Source: Erysipelotrichales bacterium (GTDB lineage: Bacteria > Bacillota_I > Bacilli_A > Erysipelotrichales > Erysipelotrichaceae). Taken from it: a DNA stretch of 64,000 nucleotides. The notes under the pieces are model-generated. The model saw only the letters and a program-made list of their open reading frames with translations, ran no database searches and was not told the origin of the DNA. The translations under genes and the position numbers were made by a program. Positions 35,487-42,835 of this stretch are shown here, piece by piece. Every line of letters starts with the position of its first letter. The first letter of the stretch is position 1. The DNA is taken from positions 1 through 64,000 of the forward strand of contig CAJTIT010000013.1 of the NCBI GenBank assembly GCA_910576345.1, read 5' to 3'.

Positions 35487-37565
35487 TTATGAGCGATAAA
35501 GCAAATCAAAGTAATCCGGATATGGCCAGTAGCTTTTCGCTGTTATTTCTTCTAATTGATCTGTATAATGCCGCACAATGTCCATTTGTGGAAGAATCGA
35601 TTCCTTACATGACATCGCAGCTGCTTTCATATCATGTTCATCCATTTGTTTTAATTTTTCTTTTAATGTTTGCGTGGATTCATATAAAGCATTGGTTAAT
35701 TCATCCAATTTCTGAATCAATGTTGTATGCTTTTCCTGTTTGAAAAGTAATTGTTTTTTTTCAGCATTCATTAATAACATGTTTTCATAATCAATGACAG
35801 CCGGTAATATATCCTGTTCTACCATGCGTACCATTGTCAAGGCTTCAATGTTGCATTTTTTATAGTAGGTTTCATAGAGAATCGCATCTCTTGCTTTCAG
35901 CTCGTTTTCATTGAAGATCCCGTGTTTTGTAAATAAGGCAATATTATTGGAAGTAATATAGTAAGGAATGGCGTCAGCGGTGGTTGGTAAATTCAAAAGA
36001 CCACGCTGTTTTGCTTCTTTCAGCCATTCTTCTGTATATCCATTGCCATTGAATATAATACGCTTATGTTTTTGAATGGTTTCTTTGATCAATGTATGCA
36101 GTGCTTTTTCAAAGTCATTTGCATTTTCTAAAACATCCGCAAATTTACTTAATTCTTCCGCAACGATCGTATTGAGGATATAATTGGGACAAGAAATGGA
36201 TAGGGAGGATCCCAGCATGCGGAATTCAAATTTGTTTCCGGTAAACGCAAATGGAGAGGTACGGTTACGATCGGTCGTGTCTTTTGGAAATTTTGGCAGT
36301 GCATCTACACCAATTTTCATGGATCGTTCATAAGTTTGATCGTAAACATGATCGTTCTCGATTGCATCCAATACGGCTTCCAATTCATCTCCCAAAAATA
36401 TTGAAATGATCGCAGGTGGCGCTTCATTGGCGCCAAGACGATGATCATTGCCAGCTGTAGCAACGCATACACGAAGTAATCCCTGATATTCATCTACGGC
36501 TTTCACAACAGCTAATAAAAATAGTAAAAAGCGCGCATTTTTCTGTGGTGTTTGACCAGGTTCTAACAAATTGATGCCGTTATTCGTTGTCAAGGACCAG
36601 TTGTTATGTTTACCACTGCCATTGATATGCGCAAACGGTTTCTCATGTAACAGACAGGCAAATCCATGACGTTCTGCGACTTTTTGTAAAATTTCCATCG
36701 TTAACTGATTTTGATCGGATGCAATATTCGCAGTTGTAAAAACAGGGGCTAACTCAAATTGTGCCGGGGCAACTTCTTTATGTTCCGTTTTTGCAAAAAT
36801 ACCAAGTTTCCATAATTCTTGATCGACGTCTTGCATAAAGGCAGAAACACGCTGTGAAATCATCCCAAAATAGTGATCTTCCATTTCTTGTCCACGTGTT
36901 ACTTTGGCTCCAAACAAGGTACGACCAGTCAATATGAGATCCGGTCGTTGTTCATACAGCGCTTTGTCGATTAAGAAGTATTCCTGTTCCGGCCCTACAG
37001 TGGTCGAAACATGTGTGATTCCTTCATTCGGAAATAAAGAAATAATACGCATTGCTTGTCGGTTGATGACTTCCATGGATCTTAACAACGGCGTTTTTTT
37101 ATCCAATGCAGAGCCATCAAAGGAACAAAACACAGTAGGGATGCATAAGGTATGATCTTTGATGAAGGCAAAAGAGGTAGGATCCCAATTTGTATACCCT
37201 CGTGCTTCAAAAGTAGCGCGCAGCCCGCCGTTTGGAAAACTGGAAGCATCCGGTTCTCCTTTGATCAATTCTTTTCCTGAAAATTCAAGAATGACATGAG
37301 ATGCGTCTTGCGGGCAAATAAAACTTTCATGTTTCTCTGCTGTAATACCGGTCATCGGTTGAAACCAATGGGTATAATGGGTTGCCTGTTTTTCAATGGC
37401 CCAGTCCTTCATTGCATTTGCGACAACATTGGCCACGCTCAAATCCAAAGATGTACCTTGTTCCATTGTTGCTTTCATTTTGTGGTAAATATCTTTTGGA
37501 AGTCGCTGGCGCATGATCGTATCGTTAAATACATATTCACCAAAATATTCAGGTATCGTATTCAT
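35487..37565 (-). CDS. glnN: Type III glutamine synthetase
   Basis: Makes glutamine from glutamate, ammonia and ATP. At 692 residues it is the large GSIII form, found in Bacteroidetes, cyanobacteria and some Firmicutes. GSIII features include NGGLRATFEARGY, GPEQEYFLID with catalytic Glu residues, HINGSGKHNNWSL, LGANEAPPAI, and DRNRTSPFAFTGNKFEFRMLG. I start at the ATG at 37565 (MNTIPEYFGEYVFND) after AAGGATGG; the frame is open to 37670 but that is promoter and leader. Transcription begins about 70 bases upstream and passes through a terminator with a hexaloop hairpin. A type I enzyme lies at 42836. Confidence 0.94.
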   Translation of the reverse strand: MNTIPEYFGEYVFNDTIMRQRLPKDIYHKMKATMEQGTSLDLSVANVVANAMKDWAIEKQATHYTHWFQPMTGITAEKHESFICPQDASHVILEFSGKELIKGEPDASSFPNGGLRATFEARGYTNWDPTSFAFIKDHTLCIPTVFCSFDGSALDKKTPLLRSMEVINRQAMRIISLFPNEGITHVSTTVGPEQEYFLIDKALYEQRPDLILTGRTLFGAKVTRGQEMEDHYFGMISQRVSAFMQDVDQELWKLGIFAKTEHKEVAPAQFELAPVFTTANIASDQNQLTMEILQKVAERHGFACLLHEKPFAHINGSGKHNNWSLTTNNGINLLEPGQTPQKNARFLLFLLAVVKAVDEYQGLLRVCVATAGNDHRLGANEAPPAIISIFLGDELEAVLDAIENDHVYDQTYERSMKIGVDALPKFPKDTTDRNRTSPFAFTGNKFEFRMLGSSLSISCPNYILNTIVAEELSKFADVLENANDFEKALHTLIKETIQKHKRIIFNGNGYTEEWLKEAKQRGLLNLPTTADAIPYYITSNNIALFTKHGIFNENELKARDAILYETYYKKCNIEALTMVRMVEQDILPAVIDYENMLLMNAEKKQLLFKQEKHTTLIQKLDELTNALYESTQTLKEKLKQMDEHDMKAAAMSCKESILPQMDIVRHYTDQLEEITAKSYWPYPDYFDLLYRS

Positions 37566-37590
37566 AAATATCCATCCTTTCTTCAAATAC

Positions 37591-37633
37591 AAAAAAAGAC
37601 ACTGTACCTTTCGATTACAGCGCCTTTGCTTGT
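37591..37633 (-). promoter_or_regulatory. glnN leader: hexaloop hairpin overlapping an intrinsic terminator
   Basis: On the minus strand AGC[AAAGGC]GCT (37630-37619) forms a small hairpin, extended by AC/GT past one bulged A. The same bases supply the 5' arm of a terminator, GGCGCTGTA (37624-37616) with TACAGTGTC (37606-37598) and two G-T pairs, then seven T (37597-37591). The loop has A at 1 and G at 4, the rule for ANTAR-protein targets. This is the weakest of the three similar leaders. Confidence 0.6.
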
Positions 37634-37641
37634 TTGCGGTA

Positions 37642-37670
37642 ATTATAAACATGTGAAAAGCAGTTGTCAA
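37642..37670 (-). promoter_or_regulatory. Consensus sigma-A promoter of glnN
   Basis: On the minus strand TTGACA (37670-37665) and TATAAT (37647-37642) are separated by 17 bases. Both hexamers are perfect matches. The start site should be near 37635. Confidence 0.85.
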
Positions 37671-37697
37671 TCCTTTTTTTTATTTTTAAAATTTTAC

Positions 37698-37726
37698 TTG
37701 ACAAAAAGTAGCGAAGTGATTAAGAT
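37698..37726 (+). promoter_or_regulatory. Sigma-A promoter of the glutamate synthase operon
   Basis: TTGACA (37698-37703) and TAAGAT (37721-37726), spacer 17 bases. It is divergent from the glnN promoter, 28 bases away. Confidence 0.8.
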
Positions 37727-37735
37727 AAAACACGT

Positions 37736-37790
37736 TAAGCAAAGAGGCTTATGCACATTGCATTTTTGTGCAGCGCTCTTTGTTTTTTTT
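37736..37790 (+). promoter_or_regulatory. Glutamate synthase operon leader: hexaloop hairpin overlapping a terminator
   Basis: TAAGC[AAAGAG]GCTTA (37736-37751) is a 5-bp hairpin with a six-base loop, A at 1 and G at 4, starting about 3 bases after the expected start site. The competing terminator pairs CAAAGAG (37740-37746) plus GC with GC and CTCTTTG (37776-37782), encloses an inner TGCACA/TGTGCA stem, and ends in eight T (37783-37790). The two folds share 37740-37748, so they exclude each other. This is the expected form of an ANTAR antitermination site. Confidence 0.7.
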
Positions 37791-37811
37791 ATTTTGAGAG
37801 GAGCGATCACT

Positions 37812-38876
37812 ATGAAAGAAGGAGAATTTCGCATACCATCCGGATGTGCGATTGCGGCTTTGATCCATAAAGATAAACACCGTGAGAACGGAGAGCGCAT
37901 TACGCAGGCGATGCGGATGATGCATGAGCGCTCCAATGGTCTTGGCGGCGGTTTTGCGGCGTATGGCATCTATCCGGAACATAAAAACGAGTATGCTTTG
38001 CATCTTTTTTATGATACTTTACAATGCAAGGATGCATGTGAAGCGTATTTGTCTCATCATTGGAACATCCTACATGAAGAAGAAATACCCACCAAACCAC
38101 ATTCCCAAATCAAGGACGCCCCGCTAATTTGGCGATATTTTATCGAGAGTGTAGAACATGATGAAAATAAAATGACAGAAACAATGTTTTATGTCAATAC
38201 ATCCATAACAGGCGCTTATATATTTTCCTGTGGAAAGAACATGGGAGTTTTCAAAGGTGTTGGCTATCCGGAAGATTTGGCAGAGTTTTATTGTTTGAAT
38301 CAGTATCAAGCATATACATGGATTGCGCATGGCCGTTATCCGACGAATACGCCTGGCTGGTGGGCAGGCGCACATCCTTTTGGTATGCTGGATTTTGCTT
38401 TGGTACATAATGGAGAGATATCCAGCTACGATGCCAACCGGCGTTATATAGAAATGTTTGATTATCCATGTTCCTTATTGACAGATACAGAAGTTATCAC
38501 ATATGAATTGGATTTTCTGATGCGGAAACACCAACTGTCTTTTGTAGAATGCGCGGATATTTTGGCAGCGCCTTTTTGGGATGAAATCGATCAAATGAGA
38601 CCGGATAAAAAACGCTATTATACAATGCTTCGAAGAAACTTGGGATCGATGCTGATCAATGGTCCGTTCAGTATTATCTTAGGTTTTCAAGATGGTGTCG
38701 GCGCCATGAATGATCGTTTAAAACTTCGATCTTTGATGATTGGCGAACAAGCATCCTGTGTCTATATGGCCAGTGAAGAAAGTGCCATTCGCAAAATGAG
38801 TCCGCAACTGAATCGATTGTTTTCGCTGAAAGCACAAGAAGCATATGTTGTTACTTATGAGGAGGACGCAAAATGA
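37812..38876 (+). CDS. Glutamate synthase glutamine-amidotransferase subunit (GltB1-like)
   Basis: Class II (Ntn-type) glutaminase of 354 residues that would release ammonia from glutamine. The likely nucleophile is Cys12 in PSGCAIAALI, so the first 11 residues must be removed, as in PurF. Family segments are MHERSNGLGGGFAAYGIYPE, AHGRYPTNTPGWWAGAHPFG and LVHNGEIS. It corresponds to the N-terminal domain of bacterial GltB made as a separate protein, the archaeal-type arrangement. GAGGAG precedes the ATG at 37812. The next gene starts inside its stop. Confidence 0.85.
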   Translation: MKEGEFRIPSGCAIAALIHKDKHRENGERITQAMRMMHERSNGLGGGFAAYGIYPEHKNEYALHLFYDTLQCKDACEAYLSHHWNILHEEEIPTKPHSQIKDAPLIWRYFIESVEHDENKMTETMFYVNTSITGAYIFSCGKNMGVFKGVGYPEDLAEFYCLNQYQAYTWIAHGRYPTNTPGWWAGAHPFGMLDFALVHNGEISSYDANRRYIEMFDYPCSLLTDTEVITYELDFLMRKHQLSFVECADILAAPFWDEIDQMRPDKKRYYTMLRRNLGSMLINGPFSIILGFQDGVGAMNDRLKLRSLMIGEQASCVYMASEESAIRKMSPQLNRLFSLKAQEAYVVTYEEDAK

Positions 38877-40369
38877 AAAAGCAGCCAAAATATGAAATTA
38901 TCAAGGATCAAGATCGATGTGATACATGTCGTGCATGTGAATTTCAATGTGCCAATGGTGTATATCATTATGATGCAGAAAAAAAGAAGATGATAATCGA
39001 TTCTCTATCTTGTGTAAATTGCCAGCGATGCGTGGAATATTGTCATCAGAATGCATTGAAAATTATTGCCAATCGAAATGAATATCATCATGGATATTGG
39101 CAAATGGAAGATATGCAGGAAATTTATCAACAAGCAGAACATGGTGGAATGTTACTGTCTTCCATGGGAAATGACAAAGCATATCCTAAATACTTCGATC
39201 ATCTGTTGATCAATGCATCACAAGTGACTAATCCCAGTATCGATCCATTACGTGAACCGATGGAAGTACGAACGTTTTTAGGAAAACGAACCCACCATAT
39301 CACTAGAGATACAAATGGAAACATTCAAATCAAAGTACATCCGCATCTGCATTTAAAAACCCCGATTCTTTTTGCGGGCATGTCTTTAGGGGCTATTTCT
39401 TATCCGGCGCATCAAGCGCTTTTGGAGGCGGCGAAAGCACTTGGCACATTTTATAACTGTGGGGAAGGCGGTCTTCCTAAAACATTCTATTCGGATAAGG
39501 ATTCCATCATTGTACAGGTTGCCAGTGGAAGGTTCGGAGTCGATCCAACGTATCTAAAACATTCTGCTGCGATCGAAATTAAAATTGGGCAAGGCGCAAA
39601 ACCAGGAATTGGCGGTCATTTACCAAGTAGTAAAAATTCTGCTTTGATCGCTGATACAAGAATGATAGAAGAGGGAAGTGAGGCAATTTCTCCAGCACCG
39701 CATCATGATATTTATTCCATTGAAGATCTTCGACAGCTGGTAAACTCTTTGAAAGAAGCCACCCAATATGAAAAACCTATCATCGTGAAAGTAGCGGCTG
39801 TACATAATATTGCGGCCATATGCAGCGGTATCGCCAGAAGTGGCGCAGATATCATTTATATAGACGGTATGCGCGGAGGTAGCGGTGCGGTGCCTACCAG
39901 AATTCGCGATCATGTTGGTATACCATTGGAATTGGCATTAGCCAGTGTGGATCAGACTCTACGAGAGGAAGGCATACGTGAAGACGTCTCCATAATTGCG
40001 GCTGGCGGTATTCGCAATAGTGCGGATGTGCTGAAAGCCATTGCTCTTGGTGCGGATGCGGTTGCGATTGGAACGGCGGCACTCATAGCGATGGGATGTC
40101 ATATGTGCTGTGATTGCACAAAAGGAAATTGTAATTGGGGCATTGCGACACAAAAAGATGCGCTTGTAAAGCGTCTCCATGTCGAACAGGCAAAACGACA
40201 GCTCATTCATTTGATTCAAGCATGGACGTTGGAATTAAAAGAAATGATGGGCGGTATGGGTATTTGTTCTATAGAAGCGTTAAGAGGCAATCGCATGATG
40301 TTGAGAGGGATACATTTACAAGAAGAAGAACTGCGTATTTTGCAGGTCAAACATGCAGGAAGCAGGTGA
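38873..40369 (+). CDS. FMN-binding glutamate synthase subunit with N-terminal ferredoxin domain (GltB2-like)
   Basis: Synthase subunit of 498 residues that would use the released ammonia to aminate 2-oxoglutarate. Residues about 10-66 hold two 4Fe-4S motifs, CDTCRACEFQC and CVNCQRCVEYC. From about 95 the FMN barrel follows: GIGGHLPSSKNS, IIVKVAAVHN, IYIDGMRGGSGAVPT, IIAAGGIRNSADV and AIGTAALIAMG. A cluster of cysteines near 408-419 (CHMCCDCTKGNC) probably binds another Fe-S centre. No NADPH subunit (gltD) is present, so electrons likely come from ferredoxin. GAGGAGG precedes the ATG at 38873, which overlaps the previous stop. Confidence 0.88.
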   Translation: MKKQPKYEIIKDQDRCDTCRACEFQCANGVYHYDAEKKKMIIDSLSCVNCQRCVEYCHQNALKIIANRNEYHHGYWQMEDMQEIYQQAEHGGMLLSSMGNDKAYPKYFDHLLINASQVTNPSIDPLREPMEVRTFLGKRTHHITRDTNGNIQIKVHPHLHLKTPILFAGMSLGAISYPAHQALLEAAKALGTFYNCGEGGLPKTFYSDKDSIIVQVASGRFGVDPTYLKHSAAIEIKIGQGAKPGIGGHLPSSKNSALIADTRMIEEGSEAISPAPHHDIYSIEDLRQLVNSLKEATQYEKPIIVKVAAVHNIAAICSGIARSGADIIYIDGMRGGSGAVPTRIRDHVGIPLELALASVDQTLREEGIREDVSIIAAGGIRNSADVLKAIALGADAVAIGTAALIAMGCHMCCDCTKGNCNWGIATQKDALVKRLHVEQAKRQLIHLIQAWTLELKEMMGGMGICSIEALRGNRMMLRGIHLQEEELRILQVKHAGSR

Positions 40370-40373
40370 TCAC

Positions 40374-41084
40374 ATGATTGACGCAAAAAATCTTACTGCG
40401 AGCGAACTGAATACAAAAATTCGTGAAAGCGATGCAGATGTCATAGAAATTCAAAATATTTTGGGACAGCGATACATTGCGAATGCCTCCAATGGAAAAA
40501 AAATTAAGTTGTTTGGCACTTGTGGGAACAATTTGGGCAGTTTTCTGGATGGCAGTGAAATAGAAGTGTTTGGAAATGTGCAGGACGCATGTGCCAATAC
40601 GATGAATGATGGCAAGATAATTCTACATGGCATGTGTGGAGATGCGCTTGGATACGGCATGCGCGGTGGTAAAATCTTTGTTGAAAAGGACTGTGGAAGC
40701 CGATGTGGGATTCATATGAAAGCGACGAAAACCAAACAGCCGCTGATGATCATAGGTGGTGTCGTACAGGATTTTTTCGGTGAATATTTATCAGGAGGAA
40801 CCTTGATTGTTTTGAATTTGCAAAATGAAGCAAGCTGCTGTGGCAGATATTGCGGCTGCGGCGCTCATGGCGGATCGATTATTTTACGGCTGTCCGACTT
40901 ATCACAAGCTTGCCATCTAACTTCACAATTAAAAAAAGTAGATGATAAAAAGAAAGCGTATATTGATCAAGCTTTGAATGAATATGCGAATGATCTTCAT
41001 ATCACACTTCCCAAAACAATGGATTTTTATGAAGTGATTATGCAAAATAAAAATCCATATGAAAGACTCTATGTAGAGAATTAA
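40374..41084 (+). CDS. Glutamate synthase GXGXG-domain subunit (GltB3-like)
   Basis: A 236-residue protein forming the GXGXG beta-helix of glutamate synthase, with repeated Gly-Asp-rich turns (GNNLGSFLDGSEIEVFG, GDALGYGMRGGKIFVE, GEYLSGGTLIVLN). In the fused enzyme this domain shapes the ammonia tunnel and contacts the synthase domain. A Cys-rich stretch (ASCCGRYCGCGAHGG) is notable. The ATG at 40374 has AGGTGATC upstream; an in-phase ATG at 40353 lies inside the previous gene. With the two genes before it, it completes the synthase. Confidence 0.85.
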   Translation: MIDAKNLTASELNTKIRESDADVIEIQNILGQRYIANASNGKKIKLFGTCGNNLGSFLDGSEIEVFGNVQDACANTMNDGKIILHGMCGDALGYGMRGGKIFVEKDCGSRCGIHMKATKTKQPLMIIGGVVQDFFGEYLSGGTLIVLNLQNEASCCGRYCGCGAHGGSIILRLSDLSQACHLTSQLKKVDDKKKAYIDQALNEYANDLHITLPKTMDFYEVIMQNKNPYERLYVEN

Positions 41085-41096
41085 GGAGGAAAGATT

Positions 41097-42677
41097 ATGT
41101 GTGGATTTATGAGTGTTTGCGGAACTGATTTACCGTTATCTGTTTTTAAGTCTTCGTTTCACTCCATCGCACATCGCGGTCCGGATGCGAGCAAATGCGT
41201 AGTGCTAAACGATGGTATCATGGGTTTTCATCGTCTGGCCATTATGGGATTAAGTGAAAAAGGAATGCAGCCGATGGAATGGAATGGAAATGTCTGTATA
41301 TGCAATGGCGAAATCTATAATTATCGCTTCTTGGCAAAAGAAAAATTAAATCTTTCTTTGCATACCGGAAGTGATTGTGAAGTCCTGTTGCCTTTATATT
41401 GCAAATATAAAACGCAGATGTTTGATATGCTGGATGGAGAATTTGCGATGGTCTGTTATATCAAAGAAAGTGACGAATGGATCGCGGCCAGAGATTCCAT
41501 GGGAATACGTCCGATGTTTTATGGTTTTCAAAAAGGCAACGGACGCATTGCCTTTGCCTCAGAAGCAAAAGCACTGTTGCCCTTCTGTGATGTCATCCAT
41601 CCTTTTCCGATAGGCACATATTATAAAGATGGAGAATTTCACTGTTATCATGATTGTTCCAATATAACAAGCATACAAGCTAACCATAATTTGGAGACAT
41701 TGTGCAAAGGCATTCGTTCCCGTTTAGAAAGTGCAGTATTGAAACGATTACACAGTGATGCGCCGATTGGTTTTCTGCTCAGCGGCGGATTGGATTCCTC
41801 TTTGGTTTGTTCTATTGCCGCAAAACACATCACTCAGCCAATCAAAACGTTTGCGATTGGTATGGATAAGGATGCGATTGATTTATCCTATGCACGTGAA
41901 GTAGCGGATTTTATTGGCAGTGAACATCATGAATTTCTCATCACCAAGGATGATGTTTTAAAAGTACTGCCGGAAGTGATCTATCATCTGGAATCTTATG
42001 ATATTACAACGATTCGTGCTTCTGTCGGCATGTATTTGTTATGTAAAAAAATATCAGAAGAGAAGGATGTCAAAGTATTGCTAAGCGGTGAGATTAGTGA
42101 TGAATTGTTCGGTTATAAATATACGGATTATGCGCCATCCGCTAAAGAATTTCAGAAAGAATCGGAAAAGCGGATTCGTGAATTATATCAATATGATGTG
42201 CTACGTGCGGATCGATGCATTGCAGCACATGCCATGGAAGCACGCGTACCTTTCAGTGATAAAGAATTGATCGCATATATCATGCGGATTGATCCTGAAT
42301 TAAAGCGTAATCATTATGGGATTGGAAAATATTTATTGCGTCATGCATTTACAGACATGGACTTGCCCAAACATATACGAATGCGTGAAAAAGCTGCTTT
42401 TTCAGACGCTGTTGGTCATTCTTTGGTAGATGACATTCAGGCATATGCCAATCAGTATTATGATGATGCAACATATGAAGCAAAACGAAAATGCTATACA
42501 CATGCGCAACCATTCACAAAAGAATCCTTATATTATCGGGAATTGTTCGAATCTTTTTTTCCTAATCGCTCTCATTGGATCAAGGGTTTCTGGATGCCCA
42601 ATGCCACATGGCCAAATTGCGATGTGAATGATCCCAGTGCCAGAGTATTGAAAAATTATGGAAACAGCGGACAATAG
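41097..42677 (+). CDS. Asparagine synthetase (glutamine-hydrolysing)-like, AsnB family
   Basis: A 526-residue amidotransferase. Cys2 of MCGFMSVCG is the glutaminase nucleophile, with AHRGPDAS, FHRLAIMG and CNGEIYNYR following. The synthetase domain has the PP-loop LSGGLDSSLV (Ser about 229) and a later SGEISDELFGYKY. AsnB makes asparagine from aspartate and glutamine. It sits 12 bases after the GXGXG gene with AGGAGG upstream. Why it lies in a glutamate synthase operon is unclear; asparagine as nitrogen store is one reading, another substrate is possible. Confidence 0.82.
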   Translation: MCGFMSVCGTDLPLSVFKSSFHSIAHRGPDASKCVVLNDGIMGFHRLAIMGLSEKGMQPMEWNGNVCICNGEIYNYRFLAKEKLNLSLHTGSDCEVLLPLYCKYKTQMFDMLDGEFAMVCYIKESDEWIAARDSMGIRPMFYGFQKGNGRIAFASEAKALLPFCDVIHPFPIGTYYKDGEFHCYHDCSNITSIQANHNLETLCKGIRSRLESAVLKRLHSDAPIGFLLSGGLDSSLVCSIAAKHITQPIKTFAIGMDKDAIDLSYAREVADFIGSEHHEFLITKDDVLKVLPEVIYHLESYDITTIRASVGMYLLCKKISEEKDVKVLLSGEISDELFGYKYTDYAPSAKEFQKESEKRIRELYQYDVLRADRCIAAHAMEARVPFSDKELIAYIMRIDPELKRNHYGIGKYLLRHAFTDMDLPKHIRMREKAAFSDAVGHSLVDDIQAYANQYYDDATYEAKRKCYTHAQPFTKESLYYRELFESFFPNRSHWIKGFWMPNATWPNCDVNDPSARVLKNYGNSGQ

Positions 42678-42725
42678 AGGATTGATTAAGGATTTAAAAT
42701 CAAGATAGAAATTCTTTGTTTTTGA

Positions 42726-42754
42726 TTGACAAATATCATACTTTTCGCTATCAT
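42726..42754 (+). promoter_or_regulatory. Sigma-A promoter of glnA
   Basis: TTGACA (42726-42731) and TATCAT (42749-42754), spacer 17 bases. Transcription should begin near 42761. Confidence 0.8.
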
Positions 42755-42760
42755 ATACAT

Positions 42761-42815
42761 ATGAACAAAGGTGTTCATCAAGAGGGAATGGTTTCTTTTG
42801 ATGACCACTTTTTTT
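42761..42815 (+). promoter_or_regulatory. glnA leader: hexaloop hairpin overlapping a terminator
   Basis: ATGAAC[AAAGGT]GTTCAT (42761-42778) is a perfect 6-bp hairpin with a six-base loop, A at 1 and G at 4. It begins at the expected start site. Bases 42767-42781 also form the 5' arm of a terminator with 42798-42812: TCATCAA/TTGATGA, one mismatch, GTG/CAC, then G-T and A-T pairs into seven T (42809-42815). The hairpin and terminator cannot form together. It is the clearest of the three leaders. Confidence 0.78.
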
Positions 42816-42835
42816 CTTAATTTTGGAGGATAATT

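Noticed and set aside
37296-37811. Long frame upstream of and in phase with the glutaminase gene
   Set aside because: It crosses the divergent glnN start, both promoters and both terminators. The ATG at 37812 has the ribosome site and starts the conserved sequence.
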